Assembly (NCBI RefSeq): GCF_014699055.1
Contig: NZ_JACXAC010000001.1
Location: forward strand, 959,992-1,023,991
Direction of reading: 5' to 3'
DNA length: 64,000 bases
DNA from: Hymenobacter armeniacus
Lineage (GTDB): Bacteria > Bacteroidota > Bacteroidia > Cytophagales > Hymenobacteraceae
Both the position numbers and the translations under genes were made by a program. The notes under the pieces are model-generated. The model saw nothing but the letters and a program-made list of their open reading frames with translations, made no database searches and was not told the origin of the DNA. Positions 1 to 8,542 of this stretch are shown one piece after another (the stretch's first letter is position 1; the number at the start of each line of letters is the position of its first letter).

Positions 1-1
1 G

Positions 2-9
2 CAAAGGTA
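2..9 (-). promoter_or_regulatory. Candidate -7 promoter box facing off the left edge
   Basis: On the minus strand this reads TACCTTTG followed by C, a perfect match to the Bacteroidota -7 consensus TAnnTTTG. It points toward lower coordinates, so it would serve a gene outside the window. No clear -33 TTG is seen at the expected distance. Confidence 0.35.
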
Positions 10-76
10 CGCAATTTTAAAACAGGATAAAAGCACGACCCGGGATTTTTAACCGCGGCCGTGCCGCTGACGAAGA

Positions 77-1531
77 TTAGCTCACCAGCTCTTCTTCCGG
101 CTCCGTGATTTTGCGCAGCGCCGGGATGCCCACGCGCTGCGGCAGGCGGCGCCAGAAGTCCAGCTCCAGCAGGCCGGAGTCGTTGTAGGCCTGATAGAGA
201 AAGAAGAGACCAGCCGGGAGCAGCACCAGGTTCGAGAGCCACATGCCAATGCCCACGGGCATCACAAACTCGCGGCCGTACTTCTCACCCATGATGCTGA
301 GCACGTAGTACACGATGAAAAACAGAATGGAAATGAGGATGGGCACCCCCAGGCCGCCTTTCTTGATGATGGAGCCCAGCGGCGCACCAATCATAAACAT
401 CAGCAGCACGGCCACCGATTGCGTGTACTTGCGGTACACCTCGATGCGGAACAGGGCCGAGTTGCGGGCAAACTCGTCCAGCCGCTCTGCCGTCGAGGTG
501 GCGTACGACTGCAGGTTGCGGGCCCGGTTGACGGCCTGCTGAACGATGGCTGCCGAAACCGCGGGCAGCTTGCCGGCGGGCACTTGCAGGCCTTCCACTT
601 TGCGGCTGGCAGCCCGGCCGGTGGTGTCGAAGCGAATGTAGGCGTAGTAGCTGTTCATTTGCCGGGGCAGCTGCTGCTCTTCGGTGCGCAGTCTTTTCTG
701 CACCGAATCGGTGGCGTAGTGCAGCTGCGGGATGTTGAGCATCATCCGGTTTTGCTTAAACAGGTCCTCCTTGGTGCGGTTCATGCCGAAGGAAGCCAGC
801 GAAAACGTGACCATGTTGTGGTCGAATGCCTGGCGCACAAAGCTGGCCCCGGCACGGTCCTGCGCATCGGGCTGCTCCACGTAGTTGTGGCCGTGAAACA
901 GCTCCAGCCCCAGATACCCGCCGTTGAAGCGCGTGAACATGCGGCCCGAGTCGGCGAGCATCACCGTGGCGTTGCCCGACTTCTGCGTGTGGTCATATAT
1001 CATGACGCCATGCAGCTGGTCGCCGTTTTCGCCCGTTTTCTTGTCCACCTTGATGGTGTAGCCGGGAATGCCGTTGTAAAACACGCCTTCCCGAATGTCC
1101 AGGGCCAACTTCTGCTGGCGCACGTCCCACAGCAAGCTGTAGGCTTTCAAGTTGGCGCGCGGCACGATGGTTTCGTTGAACCAGAACGCTCCAACGGCCA
1201 ACGTCAGCGTGAGCAGCAGCACCGGCCGCAAAATGCGCGTGAGCGCAATGCCCGACGCCTTGATGGCCGTCAGCTCGTGGTGCTCGCCCAAGTTGCCGTA
1301 CGTCATCAGCGACGAAAGCAGCACCGCCAGGGGCAACGACACGGGCACAATCAGCACGCTGAAATAAAACAGCAGTTGCAGCAGCACGGCCGTGCCCAGG
1401 TCCTTGCCGATGATGTCGTCGAGGTATTTGAGCAGCGTGTGCGTGAGCAGAATGAACTGCACCACCGCAAACGTGAGCAGGAAAGGCCCGGCAAAGGCCT
1501 TTAGAATGAGTTTGTCGAGCTTTTTGAGCAT
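77..1531 (-). CDS. LptF/LptG family permease (lipopolysaccharide export)
   Basis: Inner-membrane permease of the YjgP/YjgQ family, 484 aa. In the Lpt system LptF and LptG pair with the LptB ATPase to extract LPS from the inner membrane and hand it to the periplasmic bridge. The sequence has the family layout: a hydrophobic N-terminal bundle (about residues 8-120), a long periplasmic beta-jellyroll region (about 120-370), and three C-terminal membrane helices. It ends in a charged tail. The first ATG (at 1531, MLKKLDKLI) is used; a TTG three codons upstream is less likely. It is longer than the Escherichia coli proteins (about 360 aa), as is common in Bacteroidota. Whether it is the F or the G partner cannot be told from sequence alone. 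Confidence 0.88.
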   Translation of the reverse strand: MLKKLDKLILKAFAGPFLLTFAVVQFILLTHTLLKYLDDIIGKDLGTAVLLQLLFYFSVLIVPVSLPLAVLLSSLMTYGNLGEHHELTAIKASGIALTRILRPVLLLTLTLAVGAFWFNETIVPRANLKAYSLLWDVRQQKLALDIREGVFYNGIPGYTIKVDKKTGENGDQLHGVMIYDHTQKSGNATVMLADSGRMFTRFNGGYLGLELFHGHNYVEQPDAQDRAGASFVRQAFDHNMVTFSLASFGMNRTKEDLFKQNRMMLNIPQLHYATDSVQKRLRTEEQQLPRQMNSYYAYIRFDTTGRAASRKVEGLQVPAGKLPAVSAAIVQQAVNRARNLQSYATSTAERLDEFARNSALFRIEVYRKYTQSVAVLLMFMIGAPLGSIIKKGGLGVPILISILFFIVYYVLSIMGEKYGREFVMPVGIGMWLSNLVLLPAGLFFLYQAYNDSGLLELDFWRRLPQRVGIPALRKITEPEEELVS

Positions 1532-1638
1532 AGAACGCAACGCTGAGCAGTGGTTTCAGCTCAGCCCAAAACGACGGAGAAAGAGAAAAAGTACCAGCCG
1601 GTGGTGAAAAACGCCGCAGCCACCACCCGTAGCCGGGG

Positions 1639-2052
1639 CTACCCTCCTACCTGCTCGCGCAGCTTGCTCACCAGGCCTTCCCACATTTCGTGCTGCTCGT
1701 CGGCGTCTTGAGCCAGCGAATAATCCACTACGCGTAGATACACTTCATCCGTTACCTGCGAAGAGTCCAAGGTAAATTCCAAAAAATTGGCATCCGGCAC
1801 GGACTGGCGGTGCTCGTCGAGGAAGACAAAACGCACGGCGCGGTTCAGGCGCTGGCCCGTAATCTCGGCGAAGTGGTTGTCATTATCCCAGATAAAATTG
1901 AGGCGTTGCCCCTCCACGTAGCGCACGTCGTCGCAAAACCATTGCGAAAGGCCCGACGCCGTAGCCAAATACGGGTAAAGAATTTTGGGAGAAGCGTTGA
2001 TGGGAAATTCCACCACGAAGCGCGTTTTGGACTGAATATCAGGCGAAGCCAT
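1639..2052 (-). CDS. START-like domain protein (SRPBCC/AHSA1 superfamily)
   Basis: Small soluble protein of 137 aa with the AHSA1/START-like fold pattern. It opens with the typical line of a ligand-binding helix-grip protein (KTRFVVEFPINASPKILYPY), followed by LSQWFCDDV and repeated beta strands. It lies about 100 nt upstream of the LptF/G-type permease gene on the same strand and is probably co-transcribed with it. The ATG at 2052 (MASPDIQSK) fits the domain boundary. A longer reading from 2133 adds 27 residues that look like non-coding leader. The ligand and function are unknown. Confidence 0.8.
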   Translation of the reverse strand: MASPDIQSKTRFVVEFPINASPKILYPYLATASGLSQWFCDDVRYVEGQRLNFIWDNDNHFAEITGQRLNRAVRFVFLDEHRQSVPDANFLEFTLDSSQVTDEVYLRVVDYSLAQDADEQHEMWEGLVSKLREQVGG

Positions 2053-2136
2053 AAATGAAAAAACGAGGGCGCCCGAATAACAACCGGCGTAAACCAGCGG
2101 AGCGCAGGAGAAATACTGTGTTTTTAGCCCCAAACC

Positions 2137-2168
2137 TTGTTTTGGGGCCGATTATCGCGTTACCTTTG
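2137..2168 (+). promoter_or_regulatory. Promoter of tRNA-Met
   Basis: A -33 TTG at 2137-2139 is followed by 21 nt and then TACCTTTG at 2161-2168, which matches the Bacteroidota sigma consensus TTTG-N19-21-TAnnTTTG. The tRNA begins 14 nt after the box. Confidence 0.65.
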
Positions 2169-2182
2169 CACCCACAAAACCC

Positions 2183-2256
2183 GGCGGGGTAGCTCAGTTG
2201 GTTAGAGCACAGGATTCATAACCCTGAGGTCACGAGTTCAACTCTCGTCCCCGCTA
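2183..2256 (+). tRNA. tRNA-Met (anticodon CAT)
   Basis: A complete 74-nt cloverleaf. The acceptor is GGCGGGG pairing with CCCCGCT, the D-stem GCTC/GAGC, and the anticodon loop TTCATAA with CAT at 2217-2219. The T-arm is ACGAG-TTCAACT-CTCGT and the discriminator is A. CCA is not encoded. Read as elongator methionine tRNA because it has no initiator-type GGG/CCC anticodon stem. A tRNA-Ile2 with lysidine-modified CAT is a less likely alternative. Confidence 0.93.
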
Positions 2257-2260
2257 CTTC

Positions 2261-2297
2261 AAAAACCGTTTTGGCCGTGTGCCGAAGCGGTTTTTTT
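2261..2297 (+). terminator. Intrinsic terminator after tRNA-Met
   Basis: A stem AAAACCGTTTTGGC / GCCGAAGCGGTTTT (two G-U pairs) with loop CGTGT is followed by a seven-T run, five nt after the tRNA. Confidence 0.75.
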
Positions 2298-2397
2298 GTG
2301 TTGTGCCGGGTTGTGGCCGGCGAACCGCCGTGGCGGCGGGCGCGGCTTGTTGGCTTGCGCCGGCCACCGCCCGAAACCGGGTTGCAAGGGCCCAAAA

Positions 2398-2434
2398 CAA
2401 GAAAACGCTGAACCCGGGGTTCAACGTTTTCTTG
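2398..2434 (-). terminator. Terminator of the infC-rpmI-rplT unit
   Basis: Inverted repeat CAAGAAAACG-c-TGAACCC / GGGTTCA-a-CGTTTTCTTG, about 20 nt beyond the rplT stop. It gives a T-rich 3' side when read on the minus strand. Confidence 0.65.
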
Positions 2435-2455
2435 ATGGATAACGCCCGGAAGGGG

Positions 2456-2800
2456 TTACTTCACTTTTTCCACGATGCCTTTGAAGGCTTCGGGGTGGTT
2501 CAGGGCCAGGTCGGCCAGCACTTTGCGATTGAGCTCGATGCCGGCTTTTTTCAGGCCGCCCATCAACTGCGAATACGACAGGCCGTGCTCACGAGCGCCG
2601 GCGTTGATGCGCTGAATCCAGAGGGCGCGGAACTCGCGCTTCTTTACTTTCCGGTCGCGGTAAGCGTAGAGGAGGCCTTTTTCAACGGCGTTCTTGGCTA
2701 CGGTCCACACGTTTTTGCGACGGCCGTAGTAGCCCTTCGCCAAACGCATGATTTTCTTACGGCGGTGGCGCGAGGCCACGTGGTTGACACTTCTTGGCAT
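2456..2800 (-). CDS. rplT: 50S ribosomal protein bL20
   Basis: 114 aa, the normal length of bL20. It is an early-assembly 23S rRNA-binding protein of the large subunit and, in other bacteria, a translational repressor of its own operon. The basic N-terminus ([20 protein letters not shown]) and the conserved globular part ([20 protein letters not shown]) are diagnostic. It is the last gene of infC-rpmI-rplT, 84 nt after rpmI, and an intrinsic terminator follows. Confidence 0.98.
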   Translation of the reverse strand: MPRSVNHVASRHRRKKIMRLAKGYYGRRKNVWTVAKNAVEKGLLYAYRDRKVKKREFRALWIQRINAGAREHGLSYSQLMGGLKKAGIELNRKVLADLALNHPEAFKGIVEKVK

Positions 2801-2884
2801 AACCTTGAGAGTTTTTGGCAGCCGGCGACGGGGTTAAGGTCTTAGAGCCGGAAGCCTGGTGAAATTTTAATTACAGACTAGAGA

Positions 2885-3079
2885 CTAGAAATTCAGCATC
2901 TGGCGCACGCGGCTCATGTCGGCGCTGCTCACGAGGCCGGCGTGGGTCAGGCCGCGCTTCTGCTTGGTGGTCTTCTTGGTCAGAATGTGCGATTTGAAGG
3001 CGTGCTTCCGCTTCACCTTGCCCGTTCCGGTGAGCGAAAAACGCTTCTTGGCACCGGATTTCGTCTTTACTTTCGGCAT
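2885..3079 (-). CDS. rpmI: 50S ribosomal protein bL35
   Basis: 64 aa, the usual length. It starts at [14 protein letters not shown] and shows the family's basic middle ([20 protein letters not shown]) and [12 protein letters not shown]. The open frame extends 15 codons upstream ([11 protein letters not shown]), but that stretch is the low-complexity TTGTTGATTG leader read in frame, so the start at 3079 is chosen. The gene lies between infC and rplT, the canonical order. Confidence 0.97.
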   Translation of the reverse strand: MPKVKTKSGAKKRFSLTGTGKVKRKHAFKSHILTKKTTKQKRGLTHAGLVSSADMSRVRQMLNF

Positions 3080-3163
3080 TGTAGTGGTTGTTGGAGGGTT
3101 GGTTGTTGATTGTTGATTGCTCACCGACCAGGGGTCGGGAAGCCATCCGCAACCGGGTAAAAT

Positions 3164-3826
3164 CTATTCAGCGTCGGAAGACGCCGGGGCTGCTTCGGCC
3201 GCCTCAGCAGGCTTGGGAGCTTTCTTCTCGGGTTTGGCGTCGGTAGCAGGCGCCGGCTTGGCAGCGGGTTTGGCCACGGCCGCGGCTTTGGGCGCGAGGT
3301 AGAGGAACATGCGCTTGCCTTCGAGCTTGGGCAGTTGCTCCACTTTGGCCAGGTCCTCGAGGGCCTGCGCAAACTTGAGCAGCAGAATTTCGCCCCGCTC
3401 CTTGAACACGATGCTACGGCCCACAAAGTGCACGTAGCTCTTGATTTTCGCGCCTTCGCGCAAAAACTCCTGGGCGTGCTTCACCTTGAAGGCGAAGTCG
3501 TGCTCGTCGGTGTTGGGGCCGAAACGAATTTCCTTGAGGACGACCTTGGTCTGCTTGGCCTTCAGCTCGCGGGTCTTCTTCTTCTGCTCGTACTTGAATT
3601 TCGAGTAGTCGATGACGCGGCAAACGGGCGGCGTGGCGGTGGGCGAAATCTCAACGAGGTCGAGATTCTGGTCCTGCGCCATCTTGCGGGCCTGGTCGAT
3701 GGAATACACGCCTTGCTCCACGTTGTCGCCAACAAGGCGCACTTCGCGAGCCGTGATTTTCTGGTTGATTTTGAACGGCTCTTCCACCTGCTGGCGGGGC
3801 ACGTACCGACGATTCGGGGCTGCTAT
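3164..3826 (-). CDS. infC: Translation initiation factor IF-3 with ATA start
   Basis: IF-3 binds the 30S subunit, prevents premature 50S joining and discriminates against non-standard start codons. The N-domain (about residues 17-85, with [20 protein letters not shown]) and C-domain (about 92-178) are intact. A tail of some 45 residues rich in Ala, Pro and Lys follows. No ATG exists in the 5' part of the frame. A GTG at 3802 has no ribosome site, whereas an ATA at 3826-3824 lies 8 nt after a perfect AGGAGG. It extends the protein to 220 aa beginning [12 protein letters not shown] after the initiator, like homologues. An unusual start is a hallmark of infC, where it allows IF-3 to repress itself (AUU in Escherichia coli). 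The product is certain; the ATA start is an inference. Confidence 0.93.
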   Translation of the reverse strand: MAAPNRRYVPRQQVEEPFKINQKITAREVRLVGDNVEQGVYSIDQARKMAQDQNLDLVEISPTATPPVCRVIDYSKFKYEQKKKTRELKAKQTKVVLKEIRFGPNTDEHDFAFKVKHAQEFLREGAKIKSYVHFVGRSIVFKERGEILLLKFAQALEDLAKVEQLPKLEGKRMFLYLAPKAAAVAKPAAKPAPATDAKPEKKAPKPAEAAEAAPASSDAE

Positions 3827-3840
3827 GGTTTGGTCCTCCT
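3824..3840 (-). promoter_or_regulatory. Strong Shine-Dalgarno plus ATA start of infC
   Basis: The minus strand reads AGGAGG (3840-3835), an 8-nt spacer, then ATA (3826-3824). Most genes here have no recognisable Shine-Dalgarno site, so this one stands out and decides the start of infC. Confidence 0.65.
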
Positions 3841-3965
3841 GCTAAAAAAGTGGCGGGGAATGAGATTCTTGGCTGTTTCGGCCTGGTAAGGCCTGGCAAT
3901 CAGGGGGCAAATATCGGCATTTTTAATTGGAAAGGCAACTACCGCCACCAATCTATTTGTGGGTA

Positions 3966-4025
3966 GACACAAAAAAAGAACGTCATGCTGTGCCTCCGCT
4001 CAGCATGACGTTCTTTTTTTGTGTC
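3966..4025. terminator. Perfect 25-bp inverted repeat, bidirectional terminator-like hairpin
   Basis: Arms 3966-3990 and 4001-4025 are perfectly complementary. Each contains GAACGTCATGCTG next to a seven-base A or T run, with a 10-nt loop. Read on the minus strand it ends in TTTTTTT, just after the thrS stop, so it can terminate or attenuate thrS transcription before infC. The core GCTCAGCATGACGTTCTT recurs with one change at 59691-59708, suggesting a dispersed genomic repeat. Confidence 0.7.
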
Positions 4026-4035
4026 AGGCAATGCC

Positions 4036-5970
4036 TTACATCACCTCGGCCATCTGGCTTTGCACGCTTTTGACAAACGCTTCCAGCGGCATCGAGCCCA
4101 AGTCGCCTTCGCCATGCTTGCGCACGCTGATGATGTTGTCCTGGGCTTCTTTCTCGCCGACCACCAGCAAGTAAGGAATTTTGCCCATCTCAGCGTCGCG
4201 GATTTTGCGGCCGATGCGCTCGTCGCGGGCGTCGACGGTGCCGCGCAGGTCGCGCTGCTCCAACTGGGCTTTCACCTGCTCGGCGTAGTCGATGAACTTA
4301 TCGGAAATGGGCAGCACGATGAACTGCTCAGGTGTGAGCCAGAGCGGAAAATTGCCGCCGCAATGCTCGATGAGCACGGCCACGAAGCGTTCCAGCGAGC
4401 CGAACGGGGCACGGTGAATCATCACGGGGCGCTGCTTGGAGTTGTCGGCGGCGGTGTATTCGAGGTCGAAGCGCTCGGGCAGGTTGTAGTCGACCTGAAT
4501 GGTGCCCAACTGCCAGCGGCGGCCGATGGCGTCGCGCACCATGAAGTCGAGCTTGGGGCCGTAGAAAGCGGCTTCGCCGTACTCGGTGACGGTATTGAGG
4601 CCTTTTTCGAGGGCCGCTTCCTGAATGGCGCTTTCGGCCTTCTCCCAGTTCTCGTCGGAGCCTATGTATTTGGTTTTGTTGTCAGGGTCGCGCAGCGAAA
4701 TCTGGGCGGTGAAATCGGGGAAATCGAGGGCTTTGAGCACGTAGAGCACGATGTCAATCACCTTCATAAACTCCTCCTTCACCTGGTCGGGGCGGCAGAA
4801 GATGTGGGCGTCGTCTTGCGTGAAGCCGCGCACGCGCGTCAGGCCGTGCAACTCGCCCGACTGTTCGTAGCGGTACACGGTGCCGAATTCGGCGAGGCGC
4901 ACGGGCAGGTCGCGGTAGCTGCGGGGCTCGGTTTTATAGATTTCGCAGTGGTGCGGGCAGTTCATCGGCTTGAGAAAGAATTCCTCGCCGGGGTTGGGCG
5001 TTTTGATGGGCTGGAACGAGTCGGCGCCGTACTTCTCGTAGTGGCCGCTGGTCACGTACAGCTCCTTGGCACCGATGTGGGGCGTGACGACGGGCGAGTA
5101 GCCGGCTTTCACCTGGGCGCGGCGCAGGAACTGCTCGAGGCGCTCGCGCAGGGCGGTGCCCTTGGGCAGCCACAGGGGCAGCCCCGCTCCTACTTTCTCC
5201 GAAAAAGCAAACAGCTTCAGCTCTTTGCCCAGCTTGCGGTGGTCGCGGCGTTTGGCTTCTTCGAGGCGTTCGAGGTACTCGGCAAGGTCCTTGGCCTTGG
5301 GGAAGGTGATGCCGTAGAGGCGCGTGAGCTGCTTGTTCTTCTCGTCGCCGCGCCAGTAAGCGCCGGCCACGTTCATCAGCTTCGCGGCCTTGATGGTGCC
5401 GGTGTCGGGGATGTGCGGGCCGCGGCAGAGGTCGGTGAAGCCGCCCTGCGTGTAGAAGGTGATGTTGCCGTCTTCGAGATTTTCGAGCAGCTCCAGCTTG
5501 TAAGGGTCCTGCTTCTCGGTGAAGTAGGCGATGGCGTCGGCCTTCGAGACCTCTTTGCGGATGTACTGGCTTTTGTTTTTGGCCAGCTCCAGCATCTTCT
5601 TCTCAATTTCGGGAAAGTCTTCGCTGCTGATGCTGCGGCCCTCGCCCAGGTCGACGTCGTAGTAGAAACCGTTTTCGATGGCCGGGCCGATGGCCAGCTT
5701 CACGCCGGGGTACAGCGCTTCGAGAGCTTCGGCCATGAGGTGGGCCGAGGAGTGCCAGTAGGTGGCTTTGCCGTTGGGGTCGTTCCAGGTGAGGATGCTG
5801 ACCTGCGCGTTGTTGGGCAGGGGGCGGTGCAGGTCGCGCACTTCGCCGTTGACCGTTACGGCCAAGGCGTTGCGGGCAAGGCCTTCGGAAATACTGGCGG
5901 CCAGGTCGTAGCCGCTGGCGCCGTCGGCGAGCTCGCGCTGCGAGCCGTCGGGGAGGATGATGTTGAGCAT
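4036..5970 (-). CDS. thrS: Threonyl-tRNA synthetase
   Basis: 644 aa, the full length of bacterial ThrRS, a class II synthetase that charges tRNA-Thr in the cytoplasm. The N-terminal TGS domain (about 1-60), the editing domain with the [11 protein letters not shown] zinc/editing motif (about 70-225), the catalytic core with motif 2 [20 protein letters not shown], and the C-terminal anticodon-binding domain are all present. Zinc ligands are visible ([10 protein letters not shown], the motif 3 region, and [10 protein letters not shown]). The start [11 protein letters not shown] at 5970 fits the TGS domain. In-frame residues upstream to 6075 do not resemble ThrRS. It lies upstream of infC in the conserved thrS-infC-rpmI-rplT order. 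Confidence 0.98.
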   Translation of the reverse strand: MLNIILPDGSQRELADGASGYDLAASISEGLARNALAVTVNGEVRDLHRPLPNNAQVSILTWNDPNGKATYWHSSAHLMAEALEALYPGVKLAIGPAIENGFYYDVDLGEGRSISSEDFPEIEKKMLELAKNKSQYIRKEVSKADAIAYFTEKQDPYKLELLENLEDGNITFYTQGGFTDLCRGPHIPDTGTIKAAKLMNVAGAYWRGDEKNKQLTRLYGITFPKAKDLAEYLERLEEAKRRDHRKLGKELKLFAFSEKVGAGLPLWLPKGTALRERLEQFLRRAQVKAGYSPVVTPHIGAKELYVTSGHYEKYGADSFQPIKTPNPGEEFFLKPMNCPHHCEIYKTEPRSYRDLPVRLAEFGTVYRYEQSGELHGLTRVRGFTQDDAHIFCRPDQVKEEFMKVIDIVLYVLKALDFPDFTAQISLRDPDNKTKYIGSDENWEKAESAIQEAALEKGLNTVTEYGEAAFYGPKLDFMVRDAIGRRWQLGTIQVDYNLPERFDLEYTAADNSKQRPVMIHRAPFGSLERFVAVLIEHCGGNFPLWLTPEQFIVLPISDKFIDYAEQVKAQLEQRDLRGTVDARDERIGRKIRDAEMGKIPYLLVVGEKEAQDNIISVRKHGEGDLGSMPLEAFVKSVQSQMAEVM

Positions 5971-6145
5971 AATCGGTGGCCCGCGGTGAGCGCAAAGCCG
6001 GCGCAAGTTACGGCCAGCCGCCGGAGAAACGAAGCCCCAGCAGCCAAAAGCCTTGTCCGGTGGGTGCCAGGGCACTTACCCGCCTAAAAGCATCGTGCCG
6101 CACCAGTCAGGTGCCAGGGCTCTCATTTGCCGTCCCGGTGCCGGG

Positions 6146-7300
6146 CTATAGCCCCGCGCTACGGGGCGCCAGTGCTTCCACCGGCGCGGGCCGGACGCGT
6201 GGCGCGGCCGGACGGCGGTAGTAGTAGCGCGGCCCCGTGCGCAGGCTATCGGGCAGGGACGCCTGCACCTGCTCATTCGTTTTCCAGACTTTAAACGTCC
6301 AGTGGGCGTTGCCGGGGTTTTCGGCCACCAGCTGGCGGTATTGGGCCAGGGCTTCGGGCAGGCGATGTTGCGATTCGAACGCTTCGGCCAGCAGGGCGCG
6401 GGCTTCGGGCAGGCGCGGGTTGCGGCGCAAGGCCCGAACGAGGTGCTGGATGACGGCTTTGGGCTGGCGGGCTTTGGCCGCGGCGAGGCCCAGGCGGTAG
6501 TCGGCGCGGTATACGGTGGTGTCGAGGGCCAGGGCGCGGCGGTAGTACCACAGGGCGCTGTCGGGGCGGCCCTGCAGCTCCAGCTGGCGGCCGTAGTCGT
6601 AGCGTAGCAGGCCCGAGGTGGTGTCGAGGCGCATGCCCAGGGCGGCGTAGCGGGCGGCATCGGCCGGAATGCGCCACGCGTTGAGCAAAAAAGCCAGCTG
6701 GTGCAGGATTTCGGTTTCGTGGGGGTCGCGCGCCAAGGCATCCTGCAGGTACTGCACGGCGGTGGAGGTGTCGGCCGTGGCGGCGTAAGCCAGGCCTTTG
6801 TAGAATAGCGCGGCGGGCTGGTCCGGGTCGAGGCGCAGGGTGCGGTCCAGGTTGTCGAGGGCGGCGGCGTAGTTGCGGGCCGCGAGGTGGGTTTCGCCCA
6901 CCAGCAACGGCAGCTCGGGGCCGCCAAAGCCGTGCTCGGCGGCCTGGCGGGCAGCGGCGAGGGCCTCTTGCAATTGCCCGATGGCTCGGAACGCCCGGGC
7001 TTGCAGAAAATACAGGTTGCCGTCGGCGTCGTCAATTTCCAGGGCAGCGGCGATGTCCGTCAACGCGGCCCGCGGCTGCCCCGCCGCCAGGCGCAAGGTA
7101 GCCCGCTTGGCCAGGAGGGCCACATTGCGGGGCGCGCGGGCAATGGCCCCGTTCAGCTCATCGGCTTGCACGCGCGGCCCGCTTTGCACCGTGGCCAGAT
7201 TAACCAAGGTATCGGGCCTTTCGGCGGGGCCGGTTTGGCAGGCCGTGGCTAACGCAAGCACCGGCAGCAAATTCCGCGGCAAGAACCGGAAGCACGGCAT
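6146..7300 (-). CDS. TPR-repeat lipoprotein
   Basis: 384 aa. It begins with a lipoprotein signal (MPCFRFLPRNLLPVLALATAC, lipobox LATA-C), so the mature protein is probably lipid-anchored in the envelope. About nine tetratricopeptide repeats follow (for example ALLAKRATLRLAAGQPRAAL and PAALFYKGLAYAATADTSTA), typical of protein-protein scaffolds. An alternative ATG at 7321 adds seven residues; the one at 7300 gives the more typical signal peptide. A short hairpin GCCCCG-cgcta-CGGGGC lies near the end of the gene. The partner and pathway are unknown. Confidence 0.8.
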   Translation of the reverse strand: MPCFRFLPRNLLPVLALATACQTGPAERPDTLVNLATVQSGPRVQADELNGAIARAPRNVALLAKRATLRLAAGQPRAALTDIAAALEIDDADGNLYFLQARAFRAIGQLQEALAAARQAAEHGFGGPELPLLVGETHLAARNYAAALDNLDRTLRLDPDQPAALFYKGLAYAATADTSTAVQYLQDALARDPHETEILHQLAFLLNAWRIPADAARYAALGMRLDTTSGLLRYDYGRQLELQGRPDSALWYYRRALALDTTVYRADYRLGLAAAKARQPKAVIQHLVRALRRNPRLPEARALLAEAFESQHRLPEALAQYRQLVAENPGNAHWTFKVWKTNEQVQASLPDSLRTGPRYYYRRPAAPRVRPAPVEALAPRSAGL

Positions 7301-7374
7301 AGGAGGAAGCACGGTGGCCATTTAATAGAAAGAGCAAAGCCGCTCCCCACAAAAATACAAACGGCAAGTTGGGC

Positions 7375-8343
7375 CTAGCGGCCAGCCGCCGTCCTTTTCG
7401 GGCCCGACTCCTTTTTACCAACTGAATCTGCCGGCGGCGGCACTTTATCAAGCGCAGGCTCGGGCGCTGACGCAGGGCTCGGCTTTGCCGAACGGCGGGC
7501 ATCGGCGCGCTCCAGCGGCGGCAGCATTTTGCGGCAAAGGCGACTGATTACGAGGTCGTCGCTGGTGATGGGAGGAATTTTCTCCGCCTCCTGCAGCACC
7601 TCAATGGCCCGGCGCCGGCGCCCCTGGTAGCGGCACATCCGGGCCAGGTCGTAGCAAAACTGCAGGTTTTGGGGAGCCATTGCATGCGCTTTTTCCAGAT
7701 GCTCGATGGCCTCGCGGCTGTCGCCGCCCTCGGGCACGCCGCCCAGCACCAGCTTGCTGTAGAGGCGCTCCAACAGGTTGTAGTGCGCCACGCGGTATTG
7801 CCAGCGGCCCAACAGCTGCCAGGCCTCGGGGAGGTCGGGGCGGCGCTCGGTGGCCAGGTACACGTGCGAGCGCAGGTCGCGAAACGCCGCCAACCGCGCC
7901 CCGGCGCTGTACAGCGTGGCTTGGTTGAACAGGGCCAGTGCTTCGGCGTAATTGCTTTCGCCCCCTTCGGGGCGCAGCAGCATGGCGCGGTCGGCGTACT
8001 GACGGGCAGCGTTAAAATAGGCCGATTTGCGGGTTTCGTCGGAGTAGCGGTTGCCGATGCGCACGCTGAGCACGGCCGACTGCCACAGTGCGAGATAGTG
8101 CGTGGGCACGGTGCTCAGGATTTCTTGGTACACGGCCAGGGCTTCCGACTCTTTGAACTGGCTGATGAGGCTAGCGGCTTGGAACAGCTTGGCCCGAACG
8201 GCGGGCGGGTCGGGCGCGGGCGCGGGTGCCGCCACGCGGGCAGCCGGCGCCCGGCGCTTGGCCGGCTGCGCCCGGGCCGGGCCCGACATCAGCACGCCCA
8301 GGAGCAGAGCGGGCAGCCACCAATGTTGTTTAAACCACTTCAC
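7375..8343 (-). CDS. Secreted TPR-repeat protein
   Basis: 322 aa when started at GTG 8343, which gives a standard signal peptide (VKWFKQHWWLPALLLGVLMS, cleavage near ARAQ). A longer frame to 8412 would put about 23 unlikely residues before it. After a Pro/Ala-rich linker come TPR-like helices (residues 55-280), such as AVYQEILSTVPTHYLALWQS and AIEHLEKAHAMAPQNLQFCY. The tail is charged and low in complexity. It lies directly upstream of the TPR lipoprotein on the same strand, so the pair probably works together. The function is unknown. Confidence 0.72.
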   Translation of the reverse strand: MKWFKQHWWLPALLLGVLMSGPARAQPAKRRAPAARVAAPAPAPDPPAVRAKLFQAASLISQFKESEALAVYQEILSTVPTHYLALWQSAVLSVRIGNRYSDETRKSAYFNAARQYADRAMLLRPEGGESNYAEALALFNQATLYSAGARLAAFRDLRSHVYLATERRPDLPEAWQLLGRWQYRVAHYNLLERLYSKLVLGGVPEGGDSREAIEHLEKAHAMAPQNLQFCYDLARMCRYQGRRRRAIEVLQEAEKIPPITSDDLVISRLCRKMLPPLERADARRSAKPSPASAPEPALDKVPPPADSVGKKESGPKRTAAGR

Positions 8344-8467
8344 CAGACAAGCCAAAAACGGAATACGCGAATTTGCGCAAAGAACGGCAAGGTGCACCCA
8401 GGGTTGGCACACGCCTGCGTTCGACGCAGATTACCTTAAGGCAACATGCCGCGCAACGCTTTCTAGT

Positions 8468-8514
8468 AAACCCGAAGACCGGGCCCGGAAATTCCGGACC
8501 CGGTCTTCGGGTTT
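8468..8514. terminator. Hairpin terminator after parC
   Basis: A near-perfect inverted repeat with outer arms AAACCCGAAGACCGGG and CCCGGTCTTCGGGTTT, 29 nt beyond the parC stop on the minus strand. The 3' T run is short. Confidence 0.65.
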
Positions 8515-8542
8515 GGCAATTGGCACGAAGCCGAGAGCCGGC

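Noticed and set aside
3080..3124. Extended rpmI start at 3124
   Set aside because: The 15 extra codons are a low-complexity TTGTTGATTG leader read in frame; bL35 starts at MPKVKTKSG.
3164..3802. infC starting at GTG 3802
   Set aside because: No ribosome site is near this GTG, and it would remove residues AAPNRRYV that resemble family N-termini. AGGAGG-N8-ATA is a better start.
4021..6087. Long open frame on the plus strand antisense to thrS
   Set aside because: It mirrors the third-position GC bias of thrS, has no protein-family features, and lies entirely opposite a certain gene. The same applies to plus-strand frames at 419-1504, 9587-11530, 11913-14156 and 15994-17073.
6152..6168. Hairpin GCCCCG-cgcta-CGGGGC as a terminator
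   Set aside because: It is inside the coding end of the TPR lipoprotein gene and has no T run on either strand.
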